Source: Burkholderiales bacterium RIFCSPHIGHO2_01_FULL_63_240 (GTDB lineage Bacteria; Pseudomonadota; Gammaproteobacteria; Burkholderiales; Burkholderiaceae_C). From it: 64,000 bases of DNA. Below, piece after piece: positions 21,949-30,542 of the stretch. Position numbers and translations under genes: made by a program. The notes under the pieces were generated by a model. That model worked only from the letters and a program-made list of their open reading frames with translations, ran no database searches and was not told where the DNA came from. Where the stretch lies: positions 393,135 through 457,134 of the forward strand of contig MERU01000004.1 in the NCBI GenBank assembly GCA_001770725.1. The letters are read 5' to 3'. The first letter of the stretch is position 1. Each line of letters begins with the position of its first letter.

Positions 21949-24383
21949 ACACCGGCGGCAGTACCCAGACCGATGCGCTGCCATTGCGACGCCGACTGGC
22001 GTTTCGCATCGTCGCGCTCTTCCTGGGCCTGCTGCTGGGGGTGCAGGTCATCACCTTCGCGCTCGTGCAGCGCAGCATCGACCACAACGCCCGGGAGCTG
22101 CTGGGCGCTTCGCTCGACCTGGGCGAGCAGGTGTTCAGGCGCCTGCTCAGGCAAAGCGCCACCCACCTGAGCGAATCGACCCGCCTGCTGGCTGCCGACT
22201 ATGGCTTCCGCGAAGCCCTGTCCAGCGGCGACACCGAAACCCTCGTCTCGGCCCTGGAGAACCACGGCGAGCGCGCAGGCGCCGGTTTTTCGATCATCAC
22301 CGACGCGCAGGGAGAGATCCAGGCAGGCACGCGTGCCGACGTCAAGGAGATGGCCAACCTGGTCAAACGTGCCATCGAGCGAGCCGACTCGACCGAGGAC
22401 CCGGGCGCTTCGGGCTTGATCGTTCCTGTTGGCAAGCAGGTTCACCAACTGGTGGCGGTGCCGATCCGCGCGCCCCTGACCATTGGCTGGGTGGTCATGG
22501 GCTTTCAGCTCGATGAGCGGCTGGTTCGCGACATGAAGCAGCTCACCGACATGAGCCTGGTCATCGTCACCCGCACCCACAGCGGTGGCTGGCAGGCCGC
22601 CTTGTCTTTGCTCGACGAAACCGCCCAGCAGTCCCTGCTGAGTCAGTGGATGCCTGCGGCATCTGCTTCGGCGGCCAGCGGCGCGAACCGCATGTCCTTC
22701 GATTTGCCCCATGGTCTCCATGTGGCCCGCCTGCATCCGCTGGGCGACTCCGTGCAGACGCCTGTCTATGCCGTGATGCTGCGCTCCGTGGACGAGGCGG
22801 TCGCGCCCTTTCGGCAACTGCAGTGGGCCATCCTCGTGCTCAACGGCATTGGTGTGCTCGCCTTCGCCATCGGCAGCGCCGTGACCGCCAACCGCATCAC
22901 AACGCCGGTCACCACCCTCACCAGACTGGCCACCCGCCTGGCCCGTGGCGACTTCGACGCGCCCATCCCGCCCCATGGACACGACGAGATCGGCGAACTG
23001 GCCGACGCCTTCGAGTCGATGCGCCAAGCCGTCCACCGACGCGAAGACGAGATCCGCCGCAGCGGCCTGACCGACGCCCTCACCCGCCTGCCCAACCGGG
23101 CAGGCTTCACCCTGGCCGTGCGAGAAGCCGTGGCCCGGGCCGTGGCACAGAACACCGGCTGCGCCGTCGTCATGCTCAACCTCGACCGCTTCCGTCACGT
23201 CAACAACGTGCTGGGCACGGACGCAGGCGACCAGCTGCTGCAACGCGTGGCCCGCCTGCTGCGCGAGGGCCTGAGCGAAGCCGATCACACCGTGGCGCGG
23301 CTCGGTGGCGACGAATTCGCCATCCTGCTGCGCCACGGCAACGTCGACGACGCACTGGCCGTCTCGAGGCAGGTTCAAAAGGGGCTGGAGGCCACCATCG
23401 ACCTCAATGGCAGCACGGTCGACCTGGGGGCCGGCATCGGCATCGCCGCCTGCCCGGCCCACGCCACCGACGACGCCAACCTGATGCGGCGGGCCGAGCT
23501 GGCCATGCACCATGCCAAACAGGCGCAAACGGGCCACGCCATCTTCCGCCCCGAACTGGACGTCAAGTCGGACGCGGCGCTGTCGCTGCTGGGCGAGCTG
23601 CGCCAGGCCGTCGAGCACCGTGAGTTCCGGCTTTTCCTGCAACCCAAGGTGTGCCTGCAAAGCGGCCGCGTGGTGGGCGCAGAAGCCCTGATCCGCTGGG
23701 CCCACCCCACGCGGGGCATGGTGCCGCCGGGCCTGTTCATCCCCTTTGCGGAGCAGTCGGGCTTCATCCGCCAGATCACCAGTTGGCTGCTGGTCGAGTC
23801 CATGCGCACCTGGCGCATGTGCGCCGACCAGGGCCTGACCTTGCAGATGTCGATCAACCTGTCGGCCCGCGACCTGATCGACCCCGACCTGCCCGCGCGC
23901 GTCGGCGCCCTGCTGCACGAACACCACGTGCCCCCGAGCGCGATGTGCCTGGAGATCACCGAGAGCGCGATCATGGACGACCCCAATCGCGCGCAGCAGA
24001 CGCTCGAGCAGTTCCACGACATGGGCCTGCAGATGTCGATCGACGACTTCGGAACCGGGTATTCGTCGCTGGCCTACCTCAAGCGCCTGCCCGTGCACGA
24101 GCTCAAGATCGATCGCTCGTTCGTGATGAACATGCACCACGACGCACAGGACGCCAAGATCGTGCGCTCGGTGGTCGACCTGGCCCACAACCTGGGCCTG
24201 AAGGTGACGGCAGAAGGGCTGGAGGAAGGCGCTGCCTGGGGCTTGTTGGGCGAGCTCGGCTGCGACATCGCCCAAGGCTACTGGATTGCCAAACCGATGC
24301 CGGCGGAGCACCTGCCCGCGTGGGTGGCGGGATGGGTGGCGCCAACGCTGCACACAGAGGTCGACGCGGCTGCAAGCATTTGA
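21945..24383 (+). CDS. Membrane GGDEF/EAL protein with periplasmic sensor and HAMP
   Basis: This is an 812-residue inner-membrane protein. A membrane span near residues 17-38 and another near 285-308 enclose a periplasmic sensing region of about 245 residues. A HAMP segment (NRITTPVTTLTRLATRLARG) follows, then GGDEF with intact LGGDEF near 454 but no RxxD I-site, and an EAL domain with AEALIRWAHP near 580, CLEITESAIMDD and IDDFGTGYSSLAYL. Both catalytic signatures look competent, so the net activity cannot be told. Translational coupling to the cupredoxin gene suggests that periplasmic copper or redox state is the input. It ends 44 bp before the Tn7-like element. Confidence 0.92.
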   Translation: MNTGGSTQTDALPLRRRLAFRIVALFLGLLLGVQVITFALVQRSIDHNARELLGASLDLGEQVFRRLLRQSATHLSESTRLLAADYGFREALSSGDTETLVSALENHGERAGAGFSIITDAQGEIQAGTRADVKEMANLVKRAIERADSTEDPGASGLIVPVGKQVHQLVAVPIRAPLTIGWVVMGFQLDERLVRDMKQLTDMSLVIVTRTHSGGWQAALSLLDETAQQSLLSQWMPAASASAASGANRMSFDLPHGLHVARLHPLGDSVQTPVYAVMLRSVDEAVAPFRQLQWAILVLNGIGVLAFAIGSAVTANRITTPVTTLTRLATRLARGDFDAPIPPHGHDEIGELADAFESMRQAVHRREDEIRRSGLTDALTRLPNRAGFTLAVREAVARAVAQNTGCAVVMLNLDRFRHVNNVLGTDAGDQLLQRVARLLREGLSEADHTVARLGGDEFAILLRHGNVDDALAVSRQVQKGLEATIDLNGSTVDLGAGIGIAACPAHATDDANLMRRAELAMHHAKQAQTGHAIFRPELDVKSDAALSLLGELRQAVEHREFRLFLQPKVCLQSGRVVGAEALIRWAHPTRGMVPPGLFIPFAEQSGFIRQITSWLLVESMRTWRMCADQGLTLQMSINLSARDLIDPDLPARVGALLHEHHVPPSAMCLEITESAIMDDPNRAQQTLEQFHDMGLQMSIDDFGTGYSSLAYLKRLPVHELKIDRSFVMNMHHDAQDAKIVRSVVDLAHNLGLKVTAEGLEEGAAWGLLGELGCDIAQGYWIAKPMPAEHLPAWVAGWVAPTLHTEVDAAASI

Positions 24384-24728
24384 AGCCGCAGCGGGCACAA
24401 CAGGGTCGTGTGCAGGGACATCAAAGCTGTGACTTAAAGCTGTAGTTTGCACTTCGGTTTAAGCACGAAATTGCACTTTTGTCTTGCTCGCCATCTGCTC
24501 TGCCCAGGCAGGCGGTCATTGGTTCAGTCCGACTTTAAACTCAGACTTTGCACCTTGTCAGCAAGCTGCATTAAGCATTGCACTTTGTCGCGCCTGTGCA
24601 GGTACATCCCGTACATAGCAGACGCCTCAGCGCCAGACGGTCGCGCTGGCGGAATCCCCGCCTCATGCGCGACGCTGCGTCGATAATGTTGAGGCCACAG
24701 TGGTAGACAACAAAACAGGGAGTGCACC
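24384..24728. other. Gene-free stretch: chromosomal junction and left transposon end
   Basis: There is no credible gene in these 345 bases. The first 44 are chromosomal, then the left terminus of the Tn7-like element begins at 24428 with four repeated motifs to 24589. The rest leads to a TTG start at 24729, whose GGGAG lies 6 nt upstream. Confidence 0.7.
24428..24589 (+). repeat. Left end of the Tn7-like element with four putative TnsB sites
   Basis: The terminus TGTGACTTAAAGCTG starts at 24428. Four direct copies of a motif resembling TTTAAGC-N(3-6)-TTGCACTTTGTC lie at 24434-24454, 24458-24483, 24534-24559 and 24571-24589. The spacing (two close copies, a gap, two copies) is like the spread-out left end of Tn7. 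Recognition by TnsB is inferred from position. Confidence 0.75.
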
Positions 24729-27700
24729 TTGCAAGCGAAAGAGGACAACACGCCGACCGACGTCTTTCTTTCCTACCGGGAGGGCGAAACCCGAGTCCCG
24801 GAGATCAACGCCTGGCTCAAGCAGCGCGGCGTGCGGACGCACTACTTCCATGACACGGTCGGGCTTGGGGAGCCGATCGACGAAGCTCGCGCACTGCGCG
24901 AGTCACGCTGCATGGTGGTGTTTCTCGGGGATCGGGGCTGGGGCAATACCCAACGAAGCCAGGTGGCCGAGTTCCAGGCGTCGGGTCGGCGTGTTCTCCC
25001 GGTCCTGATTGGCAATCCATCCGAGACAGAGAAGCTCGACTTCGACGGACTCTTCAGCCAGCGGCTCTATCTGGACATGCGGGCCCACGATGACCGTAAG
25101 CTCGAGGAACTGCTCCACGCCATCCGCTCAGCGGTCCAAAACACAGGCGCGGAGCCCGAGCGGTCCGAATCCGATCGCATGTCTGCCCAGGCATCCAGCG
25201 ATGCGAATATGGATCACCCCACCAGCGTGCGCCTCGCCCAATTGCTGCACATCCTCAAGGACGGCAGCGATCGGGAGCGGCTGGACGCGCTGAGGCAGAT
25301 CAACGGACTGCACACCAACGACCGCGGCGCCCTCGCCCACATCCTGCGCAGGCACTTGCGCGGCGACTTCGCCGTCGGGACCGAGGACAACTTCGCTGCG
25401 GCCGTCCGCTCGCCTAAGCGCCTGGCCTCGATCCGGTCATGGATGCTCAGCGCGCTGATACAGCTGGATGCTGAAGGCAACGCCGACCTGATCGGCCAGC
25501 ACCTGCAGGAGTCGTTCGAGCCAGATCGCAACGTGCGGTTCTGGACGCTGGCCGGGCTCTACGGCAGGAACGTGAGCTATGAGCACGACGCGACCGTCAA
25601 TGCCCTGGCTGACTCCGAGCCCGAGATCCGCCTGCTGGCCGAGCTGATGCGCAGTTCGTCGGACCCCAAGCTCGTAGCCGAGCTCACGGAACGGCTCCAA
25701 TCCGAAGACTTCGAGACGGTGTGGCAGGTGTTGCGCGCCTTGCGGATCGTTCCGGTGCCGCCGCTGGCCCCGGTGCTCAGCGAGATGCTGTTCTCGTCGG
25801 CCAGCGGGACGGCACTCGCGTATGACGTGCTCTACGCCTTCACCCCGCTGCCCATGGCCACGGCGGCGGCGCCTATCCTGCTGGATCGATGGACATCGGC
25901 CCGGGTGACCAAGGAGATCGTCACGACCACGGCCGGCTCGGCCTACCAGGCAGGTGAGCACTTCGTGAATCTGCTGAGCCTACTGGTTCCCGCAGAAACG
26001 ATCGGCGCGCTCAAGCAATGCCTGGCTGACCCGCGGCTACGGTACTCGGCGGAGCAGTTGCTGAACCAGCTGCACCGACTGAACGATGAGACGGCCAGCC
26101 GCGCGCGGCACCGGCCGGGGTTCCACAGCGACAAGCCGGGCGACACCACTGATCGCCTGGGCATCACCGCCGAGGCCAGGACCTTTGCCGCCATCATGAC
26201 GGCGCACGACGTCAGCCCCCCGCTGGCCATCGGCCTGTTCGGCGACTGGGGGTCGGGCAAGAGCTTCTTCATGGGCGAGATGCGGCGCCAGTCGGAAGCC
26301 TTCTCTGACCAGGCCAAGCGTGACGACAGTTCGCCCTTCTGCGCGCAGGTGGAGCACATCGAGTTCAACGCCTGGCACTACGCCGACAGCAACCTGTGGG
26401 CGAGTCTGGTGAGCTGCATGCTAGAAAAGCTGCACGGCCGGGTTAACGGCCTCAAGACGCCGGCCGAGGAACGCGCAGAGATCGAGCGGCAGATGCTGCA
26501 GGCGGTGCAGGCCCAGCAGACCGCAGTGCTCAAGGCGGATCAGGCCGCCGAGGACCTGCGCAGGAAGAGCGAGCAGTTGGCGGCGGCGGAAGCCGAGCGC
26601 CACCAGCGCCCCGTCAAGCTCACTGAGCTCGGTGCGACAGACTGGAAGCGTCTGATCGACAAGGACGCGAACGCGAAAGAAGCCATCGCGACCATCGCGA
26701 AGCGACTCGGCATGGGCGACCTCATGGCCGCCACGACAGACTGGCAGGCCGCACTGTCGGAGCTTCGTTCCCAGACCGAAGTCAGCGTGAGCCTTGCCCG
26801 GGCCATCACCACGGAGTCGCGCAAGCCGCTGTGGCTGGCCCTCGTTGCTGCGGCCCTTGCCATCCCATTCATTGCCGTGCTGGCGAACCACTGGGTGGCA
26901 ACCGATCAAACCTGGCTCGTCAAGCTCGGCGCGATCACTGCGCAGATCACGGCCGTGCTCGCCGGCTCAGCCGCTTGGCTGCGCAAGGCGATGGCGAGCT
27001 TCAGCGATCGCAGGAAGGAATTGGAAGCCGCCCGGGACTGGGTGAACCAGCTCCTGCAGGCCAAACGCGAGGAGGTCCCGGCGGCGGAGACCCAGCTGAA
27101 GGCCGAAGTCGAGGAGGCCAAGGCCGCCAAGATGGCGGCCGACGCACAGGTCGCCGCAGCCCAGGGCGAAATTACCCGACTGGAGACCGAGCGCGAGAAG
27201 ATCAGCCTGGCGCGCTTCCTGAGCGACCGTCACAAGTCCGACGACTACCGCAAGCAACTGGGCATCTTCACGACGATCAGGCGCGACTTCGAGATCCTAG
27301 TCGATCGACTCAAGCCCATCCCGGGACAGCGCGCGCAGCTTGATCGTATCGTGCTGTACATCGACGATCTGGACCGGTGCCCCGCCGACAAGGTGGTCGA
27401 GGTGCTCCAGGCCGTCCACCTATTGCTCGCCTACCCACTATTCGTGGTCGTGGTCGGCGTGGACTCGCGGTGGCTCCTGCACTCGTTGTCCAGCCACTTC
27501 AAGCAGTTCGACGAGCACGTCGCCCGGCTCAGCCGGGAGCAGGATGACGACGAATCGGAGCACTGGACGGCCACGCCGCAGCACTACCTGGAGAAGATCT
27601 TCCAGATCCCCTACGCCCTCCGGCCGATGACGAACGGTGGCTTCGGGCAGATGATGGACGCCCTGCTCAAGCCGGCCGATGACGTGGGCGTCTTGCCGCC

Positions 27701-28376
27701 AGTCGCGTCCGATGCAACATCGGCGCAGCAGACCGCCCCTCCGTCAGACCCAAAGATCGCCAGCTTCGTGGCCATCCCCGAGGATCAGGCAAGCCGGCCA
27801 GCCCGTCAGCCCAATGACTCCTCAGGCTCCTTCGTACCGAAGGTGGTTGCCGAGGACAAGGAAGCACCCGGGACAGCACCGCAAGAGGCAGGCGCTTCCA
27901 ACGAGACGCAGACGACGGTCCTGGACGAAGCGGCGTTGACCATTCAGGCCTGGGAGACCGAGTACGCCAAGCGGCTGCGCGCGTTCATCCCCTCGCCCCG
28001 GGCTGCGAAGCGCTTCAGCAATATCTACCGCATCATGAAGGCCACGGTGCCTGCGAACGAGTTGGCACGCTTCGAAGGATCCGCGAACTTCCCTGGCGAA
28101 TTCCGGGTGGCGATGATCCTGCTGGCCCAACAGATCTCGTCGCCGCACCGCGCGGCGCAGTGGTTCGAATTCCTCGCTGAGCAGCCGCCTGAAGGCAGCT
28201 TGGGCGACGCGCTGCTCAGCCCGCGCACGAACCGAGCCTCCGTCATCAACTCGATCAAGGACGCACTGGATGGCCTGCTCACTAACGATGCGAGGGAACT
28301 GCCAATCGAGCGGGTCCAGCATTGGCTGACCATCGTCGGCAGATTCTCGTTCGACCTCACGCGGCGCAGGAACTGA
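24729..28376 (+). CDS. TIR-KAP P-loop NTPase fusion, probable defence protein
   Basis: This is a 1215-residue protein starting at TTG 24729 (GGGAG 6 nt upstream). Residues 10-130 form a TIR-like domain: TDVFLSYREGE, F-D-T-V-G-L-G-E box, SRCMVVFLGDRGW and SQVAEF, with Glu near 80 in the NADase position. Residues 155-460 look like HEAT-type helical repeats. A KAP-family NTPase follows, with Walker A GLFGDWGSGKSFF near 503. Inside it are a coiled coil and two hydrophobic segments near 700-760, and a Walker B LYIDDLDRCPADKVVE near 875. A Pro/Ala-rich insert (about 980-1075) precedes a helical C terminus. KAP NTPases with inserted membrane spans occur in defence loci. A TIR domain suggests NAD depletion or a nucleotide signal after infection is sensed at the membrane. 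Function is inferred. Confidence 0.85.
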   Translation: MQAKEDNTPTDVFLSYREGETRVPEINAWLKQRGVRTHYFHDTVGLGEPIDEARALRESRCMVVFLGDRGWGNTQRSQVAEFQASGRRVLPVLIGNPSETEKLDFDGLFSQRLYLDMRAHDDRKLEELLHAIRSAVQNTGAEPERSESDRMSAQASSDANMDHPTSVRLAQLLHILKDGSDRERLDALRQINGLHTNDRGALAHILRRHLRGDFAVGTEDNFAAAVRSPKRLASIRSWMLSALIQLDAEGNADLIGQHLQESFEPDRNVRFWTLAGLYGRNVSYEHDATVNALADSEPEIRLLAELMRSSSDPKLVAELTERLQSEDFETVWQVLRALRIVPVPPLAPVLSEMLFSSASGTALAYDVLYAFTPLPMATAAAPILLDRWTSARVTKEIVTTTAGSAYQAGEHFVNLLSLLVPAETIGALKQCLADPRLRYSAEQLLNQLHRLNDETASRARHRPGFHSDKPGDTTDRLGITAEARTFAAIMTAHDVSPPLAIGLFGDWGSGKSFFMGEMRRQSEAFSDQAKRDDSSPFCAQVEHIEFNAWHYADSNLWASLVSCMLEKLHGRVNGLKTPAEERAEIERQMLQAVQAQQTAVLKADQAAEDLRRKSEQLAAAEAERHQRPVKLTELGATDWKRLIDKDANAKEAIATIAKRLGMGDLMAATTDWQAALSELRSQTEVSVSLARAITTESRKPLWLALVAAALAIPFIAVLANHWVATDQTWLVKLGAITAQITAVLAGSAAWLRKAMASFSDRRKELEAARDWVNQLLQAKREEVPAAETQLKAEVEEAKAAKMAADAQVAAAQGEITRLETEREKISLARFLSDRHKSDDYRKQLGIFTTIRRDFEILVDRLKPIPGQRAQLDRIVLYIDDLDRCPADKVVEVLQAVHLLLAYPLFVVVVGVDSRWLLHSLSSHFKQFDEHVARLSREQDDDESEHWTATPQHYLEKIFQIPYALRPMTNGGFGQMMDALLKPADDVGVLPPVASDATSAQQTAPPSDPKIASFVAIPEDQASRPARQPNDSSGSFVPKVVAEDKEAPGTAPQEAGASNETQTTVLDEAALTIQAWETEYAKRLRAFIPSPRAAKRFSNIYRIMKATVPANELARFEGSANFPGEFRVAMILLAQQISSPHRAAQWFEFLAEQPPEGSLGDALLSPRTNRASVINSIKDALDGLLTNDARELPIERVQHWLTIVGRFSFDLTRRRN

Positions 28377-28429
28377 TTCACACTGGCAGCTCGGTCAGAT
28401 TGAAATATCCGAGGCAGTTATATTGGTCC

Positions 28430-29158
28430 ATGTCTTGTCCCCACCAACCCATTGAATCGTCGCTGGACCGCTGGCATGAATGCCACTGGCATCTGCACCA
28501 GATGGAAGGCAACTATCACGAGCCGGACGCCTTTCGATATGCTCTGAACTCGTTTATCCGCGCCATTGCTGACGTACCGGAACTGCTGATAAAAAACCTG
28601 GAGCGACATGAATCTGTCCGCCGCGCGATCAAGCCTAAGCTCAAGGAGCTCCAGGCAACGACACTTTTCAGCACATTGCGTCTGAAGCGCAACTTCATCG
28701 TTCATCAGGGCATGCTTGAAGTAGACAGCCAGGGCAGCGTGAGAGCAATGGAAGGCACCAAGGTCAAGATCAGCTTCCCGTTTCGGGTTGAACCGTGGGA
28801 AAGCTCAGATGAGGCTTACGAACGATACAAGCAGGTCTGCCGAACCGACAAGTTCTGGCGTGGCATCGGTCCTGATTGCGACTCCTCACCTGCCATCTGG
28901 CGGACATGGATGATCCCGCAGTTTCCCAATCGTGATCTGCTGGACGTTGCTTTCGAGGCTTGGAAGCTGGTCGGCGAATTGTTGTCGGCAACGGTGACTG
29001 AGTTTGGCGGTGATCCGCTCAATCTAACGATGCCATGTCGTCATGATCCGGAGCTGGTGCGCTTGAAACGCTATAGCCAGCGTGAATTTTTTCTAAGCGT
29101 TGATGGCATTGACCTGGACGAGAAAGCACGCAAGTGGCAAGAGGGCCGTGTCAAGTAA
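28430..29158 (+). CDS. HEPN-like hypothetical protein next to TIR-KAP
   Basis: This 242-residue protein is mostly helical. Near residue 86 it reads KRNFIVHQG, an R-x4-H motif of the HEPN RNase superfamily preceded by a helix (FSTLRL). I do not recognise the family by name. It starts 53 bp after the TIR-KAP gene on the same strand, so the two may be one operon. ATG 28430 was chosen because upstream in-frame codons overlap the end of TIR-KAP and look non-conserved, although no strong ribosome site is seen. HEPN proteins can be toxic RNases or structural partners, and which applies here is open. Confidence 0.62.
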   Translation: MSCPHQPIESSLDRWHECHWHLHQMEGNYHEPDAFRYALNSFIRAIADVPELLIKNLERHESVRRAIKPKLKELQATTLFSTLRLKRNFIVHQGMLEVDSQGSVRAMEGTKVKISFPFRVEPWESSDEAYERYKQVCRTDKFWRGIGPDCDSSPAIWRTWMIPQFPNRDLLDVAFEAWKLVGELLSATVTEFGGDPLNLTMPCRHDPELVRLKRYSQREFFLSVDGIDLDEKARKWQEGRVK

Positions 29159-29276
29159 GTGGCGTCGGCAGGCGGGGATCGATCTCACGCTGGCTTAGGG
29201 CAACAGCGGCAACCGCAATGTGGCGGGGCAGCCTTGAATGACAGCAACCGCGGCAAAGTTGTTGTCCGCCGTAGGC

Positions 29277-29315
29277 TGCGAACGTTGCCGAACGCGGTGC
29301 GCAACGTTGCTGAAC
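29277..29315. repeat. Tandem imperfect repeat, candidate operator
   Basis: TGCGAACGTTGCCGAAC (29277-29293) and TGCGCAACGTTGCTGAAC (29298-29315) are imperfect direct repeats about 21-22 nt apart, two helical turns. Each contains the palindrome AACGTT. They lie about 90-125 nt upstream of the next gene, so they could be sites for a regulator. Confidence 0.4.
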
Positions 29316-29401
29316 TACCCTCACCCGATATAAGTCTGACGAGGTGCAGTCGCCATCGCGCGCCAACGCGGAGAATTGTGGCTACAGATTAGGGGCACAA
29401 G

Positions 29402-30295
29402 ATGGACGAAGAACCCGACGCAGAAGTTGAGCGTCAAGCGATTCGCAGGAAGCTGGTTCCAGTGAAGTACTTGACGTTCGTGCTTGGGCCACCGGAAGGT
29501 GCTCCGGCTGGAGGGCCAAAGTACCGGCCGGATATCGATGAGCAGGAGTTCGTTGGGCCTGTACTGCACCCTGGTCGAAAGAGCGAGTCGGTCTACCGCC
29601 CCGGCAACGAGTTCGCGAGCGAATACACCGCGCTGAAAGCTCAATGGGAGTCGTTCGGACTGCTGTTCAATCGGGCCAAATCCGAGTCTGACGCGTTGGT
29701 GAGCAGAGTGATGATGAAGAGCGCAGTCGTTGAGCTGCGCTCCTTCATGGACACCTTGCCACGTTACGTTCGACTGGTATCCCAGTTGCCTCAGTACGAC
29801 GGCAGCATGCCCCGCGCATTCGCTTGCCTTCTCGACGATGAGCGGACAGAGTTCCACACGGTCACAAAAGCATTCAACATCGCGCGGAACGCGGTGTCTG
29901 GGCAGCTCACCAGACTCCGCAACAACGTCGGCGCGCACATGAGCCAGCCGCTTCTGATCGGCGGCGCTGCGCCGCCGCGCGGGGGCTCGGTCGGGTGGGA
30001 TGAAATCGAGGTCCTCTGGGACGCACTTGACCCGAGCTTAGTCACTGAGGTTGTCAAAACGGGTGATGACTTGATGGACTGCATTCGCCGGCTGCCACTG
30101 CACGAGTTTTTCCGGTTCGAGAGTCCGACCCGCGTGCGGCTGCACGTTCCGTTGGTCGGCCAACTGGTCGGTGCTTCGATTGTGCTCAACGGTCTTAGCG
30201 AATCCCTAGTCAAGCAGATTGAAGGCCAGGACTTAGGGGCAGCCCCTGTTTCGCAGATCAGCCTGCCGACAGCGATGGTGCTGCGCGAGGCCTGA
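29402..30295 (+). CDS. Hypothetical protein with a HEPN-like R-x5-H motif
   Basis: This 297-residue protein is not recognised. The start ATG 29402 has AGGGG about 7 nt upstream. The middle is helical and contains VSGQLTRLRNNVGAHM near residue 175; the R-N-N-V-G-A-H spacing fits the R-x(4-6)-H signature of HEPN RNases. There is no signal peptide or membrane span. It stands alone between the TIR-KAP pair and the PHP-ABC gene, with 243 bp upstream carrying a tandem repeat. It is plausibly a single-gene defence or toxin component, inferred from neighbourhood and motif only. Confidence 0.55.
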   Translation: MDEEPDAEVERQAIRRKLVPVKYLTFVLGPPEGAPAGGPKYRPDIDEQEFVGPVLHPGRKSESVYRPGNEFASEYTALKAQWESFGLLFNRAKSESDALVSRVMMKSAVVELRSFMDTLPRYVRLVSQLPQYDGSMPRAFACLLDDERTEFHTVTKAFNIARNAVSGQLTRLRNNVGAHMSQPLLIGGAAPPRGGSVGWDEIEVLWDALDPSLVTEVVKTGDDLMDCIRRLPLHEFFRFESPTRVRLHVPLVGQLVGASIVLNGLSESLVKQIEGQDLGAAPVSQISLPTAMVLREA

Positions 30296-30542
30296 GCCTA
30301 ACGGGGGCAGCGACCGGTGATGTCGCATCATGTCGGCATGACCAACACATTGACAAAATCGCGATCGAAGCGGTGGAGATAACTGGCATCGAAGGTACTG
30401 CCTACATCGTCACGGTTGGATCTCAGTCAACCCCGCTTTAGCGGGTTCAATGACGGCAACAGGGATCCGCACGAAAGAACTCGGCTTATGATTCCCGCGA
30501 GCGTCCAGTGGACCGTATGAGAACCTATGGGAGATGCGGACT

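Noticed and set aside
21657..24452. 931-codon frame opposite the GGDEF/EAL gene
   Set aside because: Shadow of a gene with intact LGGDEF and EAL motifs.
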